Shown in pieces: positions 25,142 to 34,018 of a stretch of 64,000 nt of DNA (the stretch's first letter is position 1; each line of letters begins with the position of its first letter). Under the pieces are notes generated by a model. That model was given only the letters and a program-made list of their open reading frames with translations, did not search any database and was not told where the DNA came from. The stretch is from JBKHXF01 sp046566145. GTDB taxonomy: Bacteria; Actinomycetota; Nitriliruptoria; Nitriliruptorales; Nitriliruptoraceae. The DNA lies in contig JBKHXF010000009.1 in NCBI GenBank assembly GCA_046566145.1, positions 41,157 through 105,156 on the forward strand. The letters are read 5' to 3'. A program made the position numbers and the translations under genes.

Positions 25142-26329
25142 TCAGCGGCGCAGGTGCTCGACGAGGTCGTCGAGGAACGCCTCGCAGCGGGCGAGCTCGG
25201 ACAGCAGGATGAACTCGTCGGGCTGGTGGGCCTGGTCGATGTCGCCCGGGCCGAACACGACCGTGGGGATGCCGGCCGCCTGGATGTGGCCGCCGTCGGT
25301 CCCGAACGGGACCGTCCCCGACGGCTGGGTGTCGCCGGTGAGCGAGCGCACCAGCGTCTCGGCCGCGCCGCCGGGCTGCGGACGCAGCGCCGGCACGACC
25401 GCGCCCCGCTCGAACGTGACGGTCGCGTCGGGCACGTCGCGGCGCAGGCGCGGCAGCACCTCCGCCTCCGTGAACGCCTGCACGGCCTCGAGGATGGCCT
25501 CGGAGTCGTCGGCCGGGACCGGCCGGTACTCGAACGTCAGCTCGGCGTGGCGGGGGACGATGTTGATCGCCTGCCCGCCGGCGATCGTGGCGAGGTTGAA
25601 CGTCGTGTGGGGCGGGTCGAAGCGAGGGTCGGCACCGACGTCGCGGTGGCGTGCGGCGAGGTCGTCGACGTGGGTCGCGATGCGGGCCAACGCCGCGATG
25701 GCGTTGGCGGCGAGGTGCGGCTTCGACGAGTGCCCGTCCCGGCCGGTCACCGTGACCGTGAACGAGCGCACCCCCTTGTGCGCGTCGACGACCCGCATCG
25801 AGGTGGGCTCGCCGACGAGGCACGCCGCCGGCGCGGGCACGGTCCGCACGAGCTCGGTGGCGAGCGCCTCCGCCCCGAGCGCGCCGACCTCCTCGTCGTG
25901 GGTCAGCCCGAGCACGATGGGGCGCTGCAGGTCGGCCTCGACCATCCGGGGCAGCGCGGCGAGCACGCAGGCGAGGAACCCCTTCATGTCGGTCGTGCCG
26001 CGCCCGACCACCCGGTCGTCGCGCCGCACGAGCGTGAACGGGTCGGTCGACCACGGCTGCCCGGTCACCGGGACGCAGTCGGTGTGGGCGGCGAGCACGA
26101 CCCCGCCCTCCACCCGAGGGCCGACGGTCGCGATGAGGTTGGCCTTCTCGCCCGTCGCGTCCGGGATCCCGTGGTGCTCCACCCCGACGTCGTCGAGCAG
26201 CTCGGTGACGACCTCGAGCAGCGGCAGGTTCGACTCCGACGACGTGGTGTCGATGGCGACGAGGCGCTCGAGCAGGTCGAGGGTGTCGGACGAGGGGACG
26301 GCGGCAGGGGAGGACGGGGACGGGGACAC
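25142..26329 (-). CDS. argE: Acetylornithine deacetylase (M20 family)
   Basis: A 395-residue zinc hydrolase of family M20, probably releasing acetate from N-acetylornithine in arginine synthesis. Metal ligands and catalytic residues lie in LAAHTDCVPV, GRGTTDMKGF and THDEEVGALG. The dimerisation domain has DGHSSKPHLAANAI and the C-terminal part has GTDGGHIQAAG. The start is GTG 26329. No other arg gene lies nearby, so a related amidohydrolase such as succinyl-diaminopimelate desuccinylase is possible. The region upstream (26330-26443) is shared with the divergent SDR gene. Confidence 0.85.
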   Translation of the reverse strand: MSPSPSSPAAVPSSDTLDLLERLVAIDTTSSESNLPLLEVVTELLDDVGVEHHGIPDATGEKANLIATVGPRVEGGVVLAAHTDCVPVTGQPWSTDPFTLVRRDDRVVGRGTTDMKGFLACVLAALPRMVEADLQRPIVLGLTHDEEVGALGAEALATELVRTVPAPAACLVGEPTSMRVVDAHKGVRSFTVTVTGRDGHSSKPHLAANAIAALARIATHVDDLAARHRDVGADPRFDPPHTTFNLATIAGGQAINIVPRHAELTFEYRPVPADDSEAILEAVQAFTEAEVLPRLRRDVPDATVTFERGAVVPALRPQPGGAAETLVRSLTGDTQPSGTVPFGTDGGHIQAAGIPTVVFGPGDIDQAHQPDEFILLSELARCEAFLDDLVEHLRR

Positions 26330-26443
26330 GGGGCCTCGATGTGCACGACGGGCGCGGGGACGCGAGCATGCCCCCACGCGCCGGCGTCCGCCGGCCGACC
26401 GCCGCACCCCCCGCGGCACCCCCCGACGCGAAGCGAGCCCCCC

Positions 26444-27379
26444 GTGCCCCGCTGGACCCCCGCCGACCTGCCGAGCCTGCAGGGCCGGACCCACCTCGTG
26501 ACCGGCGCCAACAACGGCCTGGGCTTCCAGACCGCACGGATGCTGGCCCGCGCCGGCGGCCGCGTGCTGCTCGCCTGCCGCGACGAGGGCCGCGGCGCCG
26601 CCGCGGTCGACCGCATCGTGGCCGAGGTCCCCGACGCCGAGCTGACCGTGGTGGTGTGCGACCTCGCCGACCAGGACGCGGTCGCCGAGGCCGCCGACGC
26701 CGTGCGCGGCCTGACCGACCGGCTCGACGCGCTGGTGTGCAACGCCGGGGTCATGGCGACGCCGGCCCGGCTCACCGTCGACGGGTTCGAGCTGCAGCTC
26801 GCCACCAACCACCTGGGCCACCACGCGCTGGTCGGGCGCCTGCTCGACCTCGTGCTCGCCGCGCCGGCGGGCCGCGTCGTGACCGTGTCGAGCATCGCCG
26901 CCCGGCGCGGCCGCATCGCCCTCGACGACCTCAACCGCACGCGGTCGTACGACCCGTGGGGCGCGTACGCGCAGACGAAGCTCGCCAACCTCATGTTCGC
27001 GCTCGAGCTGCAGCGCCGCTTCGAGGCCGCCGGCGCGCCGGCGGCCGCGCTGGCCGCCCACCCCGGGTACAGCGACACCGGCCTGCAGGAGGTCGGGCCG
27101 CAGATGTCCGGCTCGGCGATCGGGAAGGTCGCGATGAAGGTCGGCAACGCGCTGTTCGGCCAGTCGGAGGAGGCCGGCGCGGTGCCGCAGGTCTTCGCCG
27201 CCGCGGCCCCGGAGGCCCGTGCGGGCGGCTACTACGGTCCGAGCGGCCCCGGCGAGGTGTGGGGCCGGTACCCGACCGAGGCACGGATCGTGTCGCAGGC
27301 CCGCGACGAGCAGGTCGCCGAGCGGCTGTTCGAGCTCTCCGCCGAGCTGACCGGCGTGACCGTCGACCCCCGGAGCTGA
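26444..27379 (+). CDS. Short-chain dehydrogenase/reductase, retinol-dehydrogenase-like
   Basis: A 311-residue NAD(P)-dependent oxidoreductase with the Rossmann motif TGANNGLGFQTA, the NAG motif CNAGVMATPA, the active-site tyrosine and lysine in YAQTKLANL, and a catalytic serine in TVSSIA. The pattern LATNHLGHHALVGRLL and the length are typical of the WWOX/RDH-like branch annotated as oxidoreductases of unknown substrate. The start is GTG 26444. xthA follows two bases after the stop. Confidence 0.88.
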   Translation: MPRWTPADLPSLQGRTHLVTGANNGLGFQTARMLARAGGRVLLACRDEGRGAAAVDRIVAEVPDAELTVVVCDLADQDAVAEAADAVRGLTDRLDALVCNAGVMATPARLTVDGFELQLATNHLGHHALVGRLLDLVLAAPAGRVVTVSSIAARRGRIALDDLNRTRSYDPWGAYAQTKLANLMFALELQRRFEAAGAPAAALAAHPGYSDTGLQEVGPQMSGSAIGKVAMKVGNALFGQSEEAGAVPQVFAAAAPEARAGGYYGPSGPGEVWGRYPTEARIVSQARDEQVAERLFELSAELTGVTVDPRS

Positions 27380-27381
27380 CG

Positions 27382-28155
27382 TTGCTGCTCGCGACCTGGA
27401 ACGTGAACTCGCTGAACGCCCGGATGTCGCGGGTGCTCGAGTTCCTCGCGGCGCACCGACCCGACGTGGTCGCGCTGCAGGAGACCAAGTGCGCCCCGGA
27501 GCAGTTCCCGCACCTCGAGCTCGCCGCCGCCGGCTACACCTCGGTGGACCACTCGGGCGGGCGCTGGGCCGGCGTCGCGCTGCTGGTGCGCGACGACCAC
27601 GAGCCGACCGACGTCCACGTCGGCCTGCCCGACACCCCGGACCTCGAGGCCCGGTGGGTGGAGGCGACCGTCGCCGGCGTGCACGTCGCGAGCGTCTACG
27701 TGGTCAACGGTCGTGCCCTCGACGACCCGATGTTCGGGGTGAAGCTGCAGTTCCTCGACCGGCTACGCGACCGGGTCGTGGCGCTGGGCGACCGGCCGCT
27801 GGTGGTGACCGGTGACTTCAACATCGCGCCGCGCGACGAGGACGTGTGGTCCATCGCCGCGATGGTGGGCGGGACCCACGTCACCCCGGAGGAGCGCGCC
27901 AAGCTGACCGGCCTCGCGGAGCTCGGGCTCGTCGACGCATGGGACGTCGCGCCCGAGCGGGGGCCGGAGCGGTTCACCTGGTGGGACTACCGCGCCGGGA
28001 TGTTCCACAAGGACCAGGGCCTCCGGATCGACCTCGCGCTGGTCAGCCCGCAGGTGCGCCAGCGGCTGGCGTGGGTCGGGATCGACCGTGAGTTCCGCAA
28101 GGGCACCAAGCCCTCGGACCACGCCCCGCTGCTCGTCCGCCTCGATCCGAGCTGA
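27382..28155 (+). CDS. xthA: Exodeoxyribonuclease III (AP endonuclease)
   Basis: Repairs abasic sites and 3'-blocked ends. The 257-residue product has the EEP nuclease motifs ATWNVNSLNAR, QETKCAPEQFP with the metal-binding Glu, VTGDFNIAP and PSDHAPLLV. The fold starts immediately at LLLATWN, so the start must be the TTG at 27382, or less likely the CTG at 27376 overlapping the previous stop. Close packing suggests translational coupling to the SDR gene, although the two functions are unrelated. Confidence 0.92.
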   Translation: MLLATWNVNSLNARMSRVLEFLAAHRPDVVALQETKCAPEQFPHLELAAAGYTSVDHSGGRWAGVALLVRDDHEPTDVHVGLPDTPDLEARWVEATVAGVHVASVYVVNGRALDDPMFGVKLQFLDRLRDRVVALGDRPLVVTGDFNIAPRDEDVWSIAAMVGGTHVTPEERAKLTGLAELGLVDAWDVAPERGPERFTWWDYRAGMFHKDQGLRIDLALVSPQVRQRLAWVGIDREFRKGTKPSDHAPLLVRLDPS

Positions 28156-28326
28156 GCCGGGCTGGCGGCCTCAGCTGCCGGCCGCCGGCGGCTCGCCACC
28201 GGGCGCGACCGTGGCCGGGCTGGTTGACTCGGCGACCGGGTGCGCGAAGGTCCACCCGTGGGGGCCGCCTGGGGCAGGCGACCGATCGACTCCGCGAGGA
28301 TCGATCCGGTGAGGGGGAGTTCGAAC

Positions 28327-28878
28327 GTGATGCTGTGGCACATGCGGCCCGTCCGGGAGGGAGGGGTGCGCGAGCTGGTCACGTGGCCGTTGAGCGTGCG
28401 GCGGCTCGTCACCAGCGGGTGCGAGCCGCTCGACTCGACCACCCTCAGTGGGATGGAGATGAATCCGCACCAGGTCGAGCGTGGATGGGACGACCTCATG
28501 GTCGTGGCGTTGGGGAACGCCCCCGTGTGCTCGGCTGGGTTGCGGGCGGCGCTGGAGTCCGCGGCGGTGCCCGCGGACGGGTTGGCGTGGCTGCCCGTGG
28601 AGGTGGCGGGGCCGGCGGGCGAGGTGCGTGACCACTGGATGCTGCGGTTGCCGCCGCTGCCGGTGGGGGCGGTGGACGAGGGCCGGTCGACGATGGTGCG
28701 CGGGTCGTTGGATCCGATGGTGCGGCCGGTGTACGTGGCGTCAGCCCTCGAGGGGCGGCGGGTGGTGCGGTGGCCGAGCGAGCTGTCGATGGAGGTGGTC
28801 GTGACGAGCGAGGTGCGGGAGGCGGTGGACGCGGCGGGGCTGTCGAACATCCGGTGGGAGCCGATCGCGGTCGTCTGA
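28327..28878 (+). CDS. Hypothetical protein, possibly immunity-like
   Basis: A 183-residue soluble protein that I cannot place securely. GTG 28327 or ATG 28330 follows GGGGGAG. It has a duplicated proline-rich middle and ends in VDAAGLSNIRWEPIAVV. That C-terminal pattern, a helix then GLxxIRxEPI, recalls the DUF1629/Imm11 group of immunity proteins, but the match is by eye and weak. Gly/Val runs in the centre use unusually G-rich codons. No toxin gene is adjacent. It lies between xthA and the HIT gene. Confidence 0.5.
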   Translation: MMLWHMRPVREGGVRELVTWPLSVRRLVTSGCEPLDSTTLSGMEMNPHQVERGWDDLMVVALGNAPVCSAGLRAALESAAVPADGLAWLPVEVAGPAGEVRDHWMLRLPPLPVGAVDEGRSTMVRGSLDPMVRPVYVASALEGRRVVRWPSELSMEVVVTSEVREAVDAAGLSNIRWEPIAVV

Positions 28879-28902
28879 CACGTGGTGGCGTCAGGGGTCA
28901 CC

Positions 28903-28908
28903 TAGCCT
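28903..28908 (+). promoter_or_regulatory. Probable -10 element of the HIT gene
   Basis: TAGCCT, 34-39 bases before the GTG start at 28942; an AGGAG ribosome site lies between. Confidence 0.4.
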
Positions 28909-28941
28909 GTCGGCGGCGGAGACCACAACGAGGAGCCCCAC

Positions 28942-29364
28942 GTGCCGAGCGTGTTCTCGATGATCATCGCCGGGGACCTCCCCGGTCGGTTCGTGTGGCG
29001 CGACGACACCTGCGTCGCGTTCCTGTCGATCAACCCGCTCGCGCCCGGCCACACGCTGGTCGTGCCGCGCGAGGAGGTCGACCACTGGCTCGACCTCGAG
29101 CCGGGCGCCTGGGCGCACTGCAGCGACGTGGCGCAGCGGGTCGGCCGGGCCGTCCAGCGGGCCTACGACCCGCCACGGGTCGGGATGGCGGTCGTCGGCT
29201 TCGAGGTCCCGCACGTGCACCTGCACGTCAGTCAGATCCACGCGATCGACGACCTCGACTTCGCGAAGGCCGCGACCGACCCGGACCCGGCGGAGCTCGA
29301 CGACGCGGCCGCACGCGTCCGGGCGGCGCTGCGCGACCTCGGCGAGGCGCACGTCGCCGACTGA
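28942..29364 (+). CDS. HIT-family nucleotide hydrolase
   Basis: A 140-residue histidine-triad protein. The catalytic triad HVHLHV is at about residues 93-98, and the FLSINPLAPGHTLVVPRE segment is the conserved first half of the fold. HIT proteins hydrolyse or transfer nucleoside phosphoramidates and dinucleotides. GTG 28942 has AGGAG seven bases upstream. It converges on znuC with a seven-base gap. Confidence 0.9.
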   Translation: MPSVFSMIIAGDLPGRFVWRDDTCVAFLSINPLAPGHTLVVPREEVDHWLDLEPGAWAHCSDVAQRVGRAVQRAYDPPRVGMAVVGFEVPHVHLHVSQIHAIDDLDFAKAATDPDPAELDDAAARVRAALRDLGEAHVAD

Positions 29365-29371
29365 CGCCGGG

Positions 29372-30196
29372 TCAGTGGTGCTCGTGGCCGGTCAGCCCGA
29401 CGCCGTGGTGGTGCGGGTCGGCGATGACGACCGTCCCCTCGGCGGTGGTGAACACCCGGCCGCCGTAGGCGTGGGACAGGTGCTCGGCGGTCAGGACCTC
29501 CGCCGGCGGGCCGGACGCCACCACGTGGGTCGCCATGAGCACGACGTGGTCGGCCGCGCCGGCGGTGTCCACGTCGTGGGTGGTGAGCACCACGGTGCGG
29601 CCCGCGGCGCGCTCCTCGGCGACGACCTGCTCGATGCGGTCCTGGCTGACGAGGTCGAGCCCGGTGATCGGCTCGTCGAGCAGCAGCACGTCCGCCTGCT
29701 GGGCGAGGCCCTGCGCGACGTAGACGCGCTGGCGCTGCCCGCCGGACAGCTCGCGCAGGTGCCGCGCGGCGAGGTCGACGACCTCCATGCGGGCCATGGC
29801 CTCGTCCACGGCCGCGGCGTCCTCGGCGCGGAAGCGGCCCAGCGGCCCGCGCAGCCCGTAGCGGCCCATGCGCACCACCTCCCGCACGGTCAGCGGGACG
29901 GCGTCGTTGACCTTCGTGGACTGCATGACGTGCGCGACGTCCGTGCGTCCCTGCCCGGCGGGCCGACCGAGCACCGCGACGCTGCCGGCGTCGGGGCGCT
30001 GCAGCCCGGAGATCGCGCGCAGCAGCGTGGTCTTGCCCGAGCCGTTCGGGCCGATGATCGCCGTGACCGCGCCGCGCGGCAGCGACAGCGTCGCGTCGTT
30101 CACGGCGACGGTGCTGCCGTAGGCGACGCGCACGGCACGCGCCTCGACGGCCGGGGCGGCGGTCGCGGGCGTGGTCGGGGCGGGGGAGGAGGTCAC
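29372..30196 (-). CDS. znuC: Zinc ABC transporter ATP-binding protein
   Basis: The ATPase of a high-affinity metal importer, 274 residues. It has Walker A GPNGSGKTTL, the Q-loop MQSTKVND, the signature LSGGQRQRV, Walker B VLLLDEPIT and the H-loop TTHDVD. The tail is histidine-rich (DPHHHG, TGHEHH). GTG 30196 is chosen because a minus-strand TACGCT at 30203-30208 would start transcription exactly there; a longer frame begins at 30295. It is transcribed away from znuAB, an unusual split of the znuABC set. Confidence 0.87.
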   Translation of the reverse strand: MTSSPAPTTPATAAPAVEARAVRVAYGSTVAVNDATLSLPRGAVTAIIGPNGSGKTTLLRAISGLQRPDAGSVAVLGRPAGQGRTDVAHVMQSTKVNDAVPLTVREVVRMGRYGLRGPLGRFRAEDAAAVDEAMARMEVVDLAARHLRELSGGQRQRVYVAQGLAQQADVLLLDEPITGLDLVSQDRIEQVVAEERAAGRTVVLTTHDVDTAGAADHVVLMATHVVASGPPAEVLTAEHLSHAYGGRVFTTAEGTVVIADPHHHGVGLTGHEHH

Positions 30197-30202
30197 CGGC
30201 GC

Positions 30203-30208
30203 AGCGTA
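30203..30208 (-). promoter_or_regulatory. Probable -10 of znuC, leaderless
   Basis: TACGCT on the minus strand ends seven bases before the GTG start at 30196. Confidence 0.45.
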
Positions 30209-30295
30209 GGCGCCGGCGGGCCCGTGCCCGGCTCCCGTCCTCGCCCCCACGCCGGCTCGCACGCCGTGTGCCCGTCGCACGCTCGCCTCCCACAA

Positions 30296-30324
30296 TTGAT
30301 TTTAGGAATGGTTCCCATTACCGT
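30296..30324 (+). promoter_or_regulatory. znuAB promoter with embedded Zur-like box
   Basis: TTGATT (30296-30301) and TACCGT (30319-30324) with 17 bp between them form a good promoter. Between and over the -10 lies the 13-bp palindrome AATGGTTCCCATT (30307-30319), embedded in GGAATGGTTCC, inside an AT-rich island that stands out here. A zinc-bound Fur-family repressor binding at this spot would block polymerase. Zur is encoded 3.7 kb away. Confidence 0.7.
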
Positions 30325-30396
30325 ACCCGGTCCGGCCCGACGGCATCACGCCTGCGCCGCCCGTCCCGACACCCCTCCGCCGACCTCCAGCGAGCC

Positions 30397-31551
30397 ATGA
30401 CGAACCTCCTCCGCCCCGTCCTCCGCCCGTCCCGCGCTCGCGTGCTCGCGCCGGCGGCTGTCCTCGCTCTCGCCGCCACCGCGTGCGGGGGCGGCACCGC
30501 CGGCACCCCCGAGCAGGCCAGCGAGCCGTCGGCCGCCTCGACCGCCGTCGCGACCGAGCCGGCCGCCGAGCCGCTGAGCGTGGTCGCGACGACCTCGATT
30601 CTCGGGGACGTCGTCGGGTCGATCCTCGGCGACGCCGGCACGGTCACGGTGCTGCTCCCGCCGGGCACCGACCCGCACGTGTACGCCCCGTCCGCGCGCG
30701 ACGCGCAGGCGATCCGCGAGGCCGACCTCGTGGTCGCCAACGGCCTCGGGCTCGAGGAGACGCTGCTCGACACGCTCGAGGCGGCCGCGACCGACGGCGT
30801 CACCGTCGTCGCCGTCGCCGAGTACGACGGCATCGACCCCCTCGCGTACGGCGAGGAGGCCTTCGACGCCCACGCGGACGCCCACGGCGACGACGCCCAC
30901 GGCGACGACGAGCATGGCGACGACGAGCACGGCGACGACGAGCACGGCGACGACGACGACCACGGCGACGACGACGACCACGGCGACGAGGGGAAGGACG
31001 ACGGCCACGGGCACGGTGCCGGCGAGCTGGACCCGCACATCTGGTTCGACCCGCAGCGCATGGCCCTCGCCGTCGAGCAGCTGTCGCTGACCCTCGACGA
31101 GCTCGCGCCGGACGCCGGCGTGCTCGAGCGTGGGACGGAGTACGCCGAGATGCTCCGCGAGCTCGACGACGAGCTCCGGGAGGTCCTCGACGCCGTCCCG
31201 GACGACCGCCGGCGCATGGTCACCAACCACGACGCGCTCGGGTACCTCGCGGCGCGCTACGACCTCGAGGTCGTCGGCACGGTCATCCCCGGCACCAGCG
31301 CCGCCGCGAACCCGTCGGCGCGCGAGTTCGCCGAGCTGGCCGAGCTCGTCGCCGAGACCGGCGTCGCCGCGATCTTCACCGAGAACACCGGCGGGGACCG
31401 GCTCGCCGAGGCGCTCGCCGAGCAGGTGGGGCGTGACGTTGCGGTCGTGTCCCTGTACACCGACGCCCTCGGCCCCGAGGGCTCGGGAGCCGAGACCTAC
31501 CCCGACCTGCTGCGCACCGACGCCCGGCTCATCGCCGAGGCGCTCGGCTGA
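30397..31551 (+). CDS. znuA: Zinc-binding lipoprotein of the ZnuABC importer
   Basis: A cluster A-I solute-binding protein that captures zinc outside the membrane and delivers it to ZnuB. It has a lipobox at LAATAC with lipidated Cys30. Likely metal ligands are His94 (GTDPHVYAP), His214 (LDPHIWFDP) and residues in TNHDALGY. A His/Asp-rich loop of about 49 residues (159-207, built on HGDD units) is the flexible zinc-collecting loop typical of ZnuA. It is 384 residues long from ATG 30397. GTNHDALGYL and FTENTGGD complete the fold. Confidence 0.94.
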   Translation: MTNLLRPVLRPSRARVLAPAAVLALAATACGGGTAGTPEQASEPSAASTAVATEPAAEPLSVVATTSILGDVVGSILGDAGTVTVLLPPGTDPHVYAPSARDAQAIREADLVVANGLGLEETLLDTLEAAATDGVTVVAVAEYDGIDPLAYGEEAFDAHADAHGDDAHGDDEHGDDEHGDDEHGDDDDHGDDDDHGDEGKDDGHGHGAGELDPHIWFDPQRMALAVEQLSLTLDELAPDAGVLERGTEYAEMLRELDDELREVLDAVPDDRRRMVTNHDALGYLAARYDLEVVGTVIPGTSAAANPSAREFAELAELVAETGVAAIFTENTGGDRLAEALAEQVGRDVAVVSLYTDALGPEGSGAETYPDLLRTDARLIAEALG

Positions 31552-31588
31552 CGGGTCGGGCCCACCGGGGCCGACGGAACGGGACGAC

Positions 31589-32446
31589 GTGGACTGGCTG
31601 CTCGAGCCCTTCACCTGCGGGACCTGCGACTTCATGGTCCGCGGGCTGCTCGCCGGCCTGCTCACCGTCGTCACGACCTCGCTGATCGGCACCTGGGTCG
31701 TCCTGCGCGGCATGGCGTTCATGGGTGACGCGATGGCCCACGGGGTCATCCCCGGCATCACCGGCGCCTACCTGCTCGGCATCAACCTCTCGCTCGGGGC
31801 GGTCGTGTCGGCCGCGGCGATGGTCGGCGGCATCACGCTGGTGAGCCGCCGCTCGCGGCTGTCGGAGGACACCTCGATCGGGCTGCTCTTCGTCGGGATG
31901 CTCGCGCTCGGGGTGCTGCTGATCTCGGCGCGGGGCGCCTACGCGGGTGACCTCACGGCCATCCTGTTCGGCGACGCCGTGGGCGTCACCGCGTCCGACG
32001 TCACGGCGACCGCCGCCGCAGCGGTCGTGACGCTCGTCGTCACCTACGTGCTGTACCGGCCGTTCGTGGCGCTGTCGTTCTCGGAGGACAAGGCCGAGGC
32101 GCTCGGGATGCGACCCCGCGTCGCCCACCTGGCCATGCTCGCCCTGATCGGCATCGCGATCGTCGTGTCGTTCCAGACCGTCGGGACCCTGCTCGTGTTC
32201 GCGTTCATCATCGCGCCGCCGGCGGCCGCGTCGCTGGTGAGCCGGCGGGTGCCGGTCCTCATGGCGGTCGCGGTCGCCCTCGGGTCCGTCGCGGTCGTCG
32301 TCGGCCTGCTGCTTAGCTACCACCTCGCCGTCGCGGGCTCGCCCGCGATCGCCGCCGTCGCGGTGGCGGAGTTCTTCCTCGTGCTCATCGGCGTCGAGGT
32401 CGCGGCGAAGCTCCGCCGCGGCGGCCCGGTCCCCGTCCCGGCCTGA
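31589..32446 (+). CDS. znuB: Zinc ABC transporter permease
   Basis: A 285-residue integral membrane subunit of the ABC-3 type with about eight to nine helices. GMAFMGDAMAHGVIPG near residue 45 and LGMRPRVAHL are conserved family motifs, the latter near the ATPase contact. The start is GTG 31589, 37 bases after znuA with GGAACGGGA upstream. The N-terminus carries a CGTCDF motif with two cysteines. znuA and znuB form one operon. Confidence 0.93.
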   Translation: MDWLLEPFTCGTCDFMVRGLLAGLLTVVTTSLIGTWVVLRGMAFMGDAMAHGVIPGITGAYLLGINLSLGAVVSAAAMVGGITLVSRRSRLSEDTSIGLLFVGMLALGVLLISARGAYAGDLTAILFGDAVGVTASDVTATAAAAVVTLVVTYVLYRPFVALSFSEDKAEALGMRPRVAHLAMLALIGIAIVVSFQTVGTLLVFAFIIAPPAAASLVSRRVPVLMAVAVALGSVAVVVGLLLSYHLAVAGSPAIAAVAVAEFFLVLIGVEVAAKLRRGGPVPVPA

Positions 32447-32456
32447 CCCCGCGGCC

Positions 32457-32473
32457 CGCCCCGGACCGGGGCG
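32457..32473. terminator. Hairpin between convergent znuB and ligB
   Basis: CGCCCCGG-A-CCGGGGCG, an 8-bp inverted repeat in a 29-base gap between the two stop codons, can serve both directions. No T-tract. Confidence 0.5.
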
Positions 32474-32475
32474 CG

Positions 32476-34017
32476 TCACACCGTCGGTCGCAGGTCCCCG
32501 GCGTGGATCGCCCGCAGCATCGCGAGCGTGTCGACGCTCGCCGGGTCGCGGTCGGGGCGGTGCGCCTTGACCCGTGCGAACCGCAGGGCCATCCCGGCCG
32601 GGTAGCGCGGCGAGGTCACGACGCCATCGAGCTCGACCTCGACGACGAGCTCGGGCCGCACGAACACCGTCTGGCGGGTGCGGCGCACCTCGAGCTCCTG
32701 CAGCCGCTCGGTCTGCCAGGCCAGCATCGCGTCGGTCAGGCCCTTGAAGGTCTTGCCGAGCATCACGTGCTCGCCCGTCTCGGTGTCGAGGCAGCCCAGG
32801 TGCAGGTTCGACAGCCAGCCGCGCCGGCGGCCGCTGCCCCACTCGGCGGCGAGCACCACCAGGTCGAGCGTGTGGGTCGGCTTGAGCTTCCGCCACGCGG
32901 TGCCGCGCCGACCGGCGGCGTACGGCGCGCTCGGGTCCTTGCACATCACGCCCTCGTGCCGCCGCCGCAGGACGTCGTCGAGGAACGTGCGCGCCACCTC
33001 GACGTCGTCGGTGGTGACCCGCTCCACGCGGTGCGCCTCGGGCACCACCCGGTCGAGCACGGCGAGCCGCTCGGCCAGCGGCAGGTCGAGCGTGTCGCCG
33101 TCGGCGTGCAGGACGTCGAAGAACGCGATGGTCAGCGGCAGCGACGCGGCGTCGGTCTCGTCGCCGTGCTCCCGCCCGAAGCGCGACATCGTGGTCTGGA
33201 ACGGCAACGGGGTGCCGTCCGCGTCCAGGGCGATCGCCTCGCCGTCGAGCACCAGCCGCTGCGCGTCGCACGCCCGTGCCGCCGCGACGGCCTCGGGCAG
33301 CCGGTCGGTGATGACGTTGCCGTTGCGGGTCACCACGAGCACGTCGTCGCCGTCACGGTGGACCTGCACGCGCGCACCGTCGAGCTTCGCCTCGACCACG
33401 ACCGTGCCCCAGTCGGCGAACGCCGTGTCGAGGTCGCCGGCGGGGGAGGCCAGCATCGGGCGCAGCGGCCGGCCGACCTCGAGCCCGACCGCGTCGAGCG
33501 CGGCGACGCCGCCGGCGCGGGCGGCCGCGACCACCGCGGCGAGGGAGCCCGACAGCATCAGGGCCCGCCGCACCGCCGTCTCGGGGACCTCGACCGCCTC
33601 GGCGACGGCCTTCACCACGATGCCCTCGTTGGCCCCCTGCCGCAGCTCGCGGAGCAGCAGCCGGCGCAGCCAGTCCTGCTCCTCGGCGGTCGCGCGGCCG
33701 AGCAGCCCCGTGAGCACGTCGCGCCGGCGGCCGACGCTGCCGGTGCCCTCGGCGGCCACCACCTGCTCGAGCGCGTCGTCGACGTCGGCGACGGTCAACG
33801 TCGCCGCCGGCGCCGGCGGCACCTCCAGGCCGTGGACGGTGGCCCAGCCGACCTCCAGCCGGTCCTGGCGCGGCTGGCCGGAGAGGAACGACACGCCGGC
33901 AGGCAGGTCGGCGTCGCCCAGGTCGGTGAGCACGTCGACGAGGAGCTCGACCTTGCGGGTGCGGGACCGGGTCGCGGCCAGCGCGGCGGAGGTGGCGACG
34001 ACCCGGGCGAGCTCCAC
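32476..34017 (-). CDS. ligB: ATP-dependent DNA ligase (LigB type)
   Basis: A 513-residue ligase of the mycobacterial LigB kind. The N-terminal helical DNA-binding domain covers about residues 1-180. The nucleotidyltransferase domain starts with motif I EAKLDGARVQ, where Lys211 would carry AMP. Motif III FFDVLHADG, motif IV EGVMCKDPSAPY and motif V AWRKLKP follow, then an OB domain. Such enzymes seal nicks in repair and are dispensable next to NAD-dependent LigA. GTG 34017 lies one base after the zur stop, so the two are cotranscribed. Confidence 0.93.
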   Translation of the reverse strand: MELARVVATSAALAATRSRTRKVELLVDVLTDLGDADLPAGVSFLSGQPRQDRLEVGWATVHGLEVPPAPAATLTVADVDDALEQVVAAEGTGSVGRRRDVLTGLLGRATAEEQDWLRRLLLRELRQGANEGIVVKAVAEAVEVPETAVRRALMLSGSLAAVVAAARAGGVAALDAVGLEVGRPLRPMLASPAGDLDTAFADWGTVVVEAKLDGARVQVHRDGDDVLVVTRNGNVITDRLPEAVAAARACDAQRLVLDGEAIALDADGTPLPFQTTMSRFGREHGDETDAASLPLTIAFFDVLHADGDTLDLPLAERLAVLDRVVPEAHRVERVTTDDVEVARTFLDDVLRRRHEGVMCKDPSAPYAAGRRGTAWRKLKPTHTLDLVVLAAEWGSGRRRGWLSNLHLGCLDTETGEHVMLGKTFKGLTDAMLAWQTERLQELEVRRTRQTVFVRPELVVEVELDGVVTSPRYPAGMALRFARVKAHRPDRDPASVDTLAMLRAIHAGDLRPTV

Positions 34018-34018
34018 G

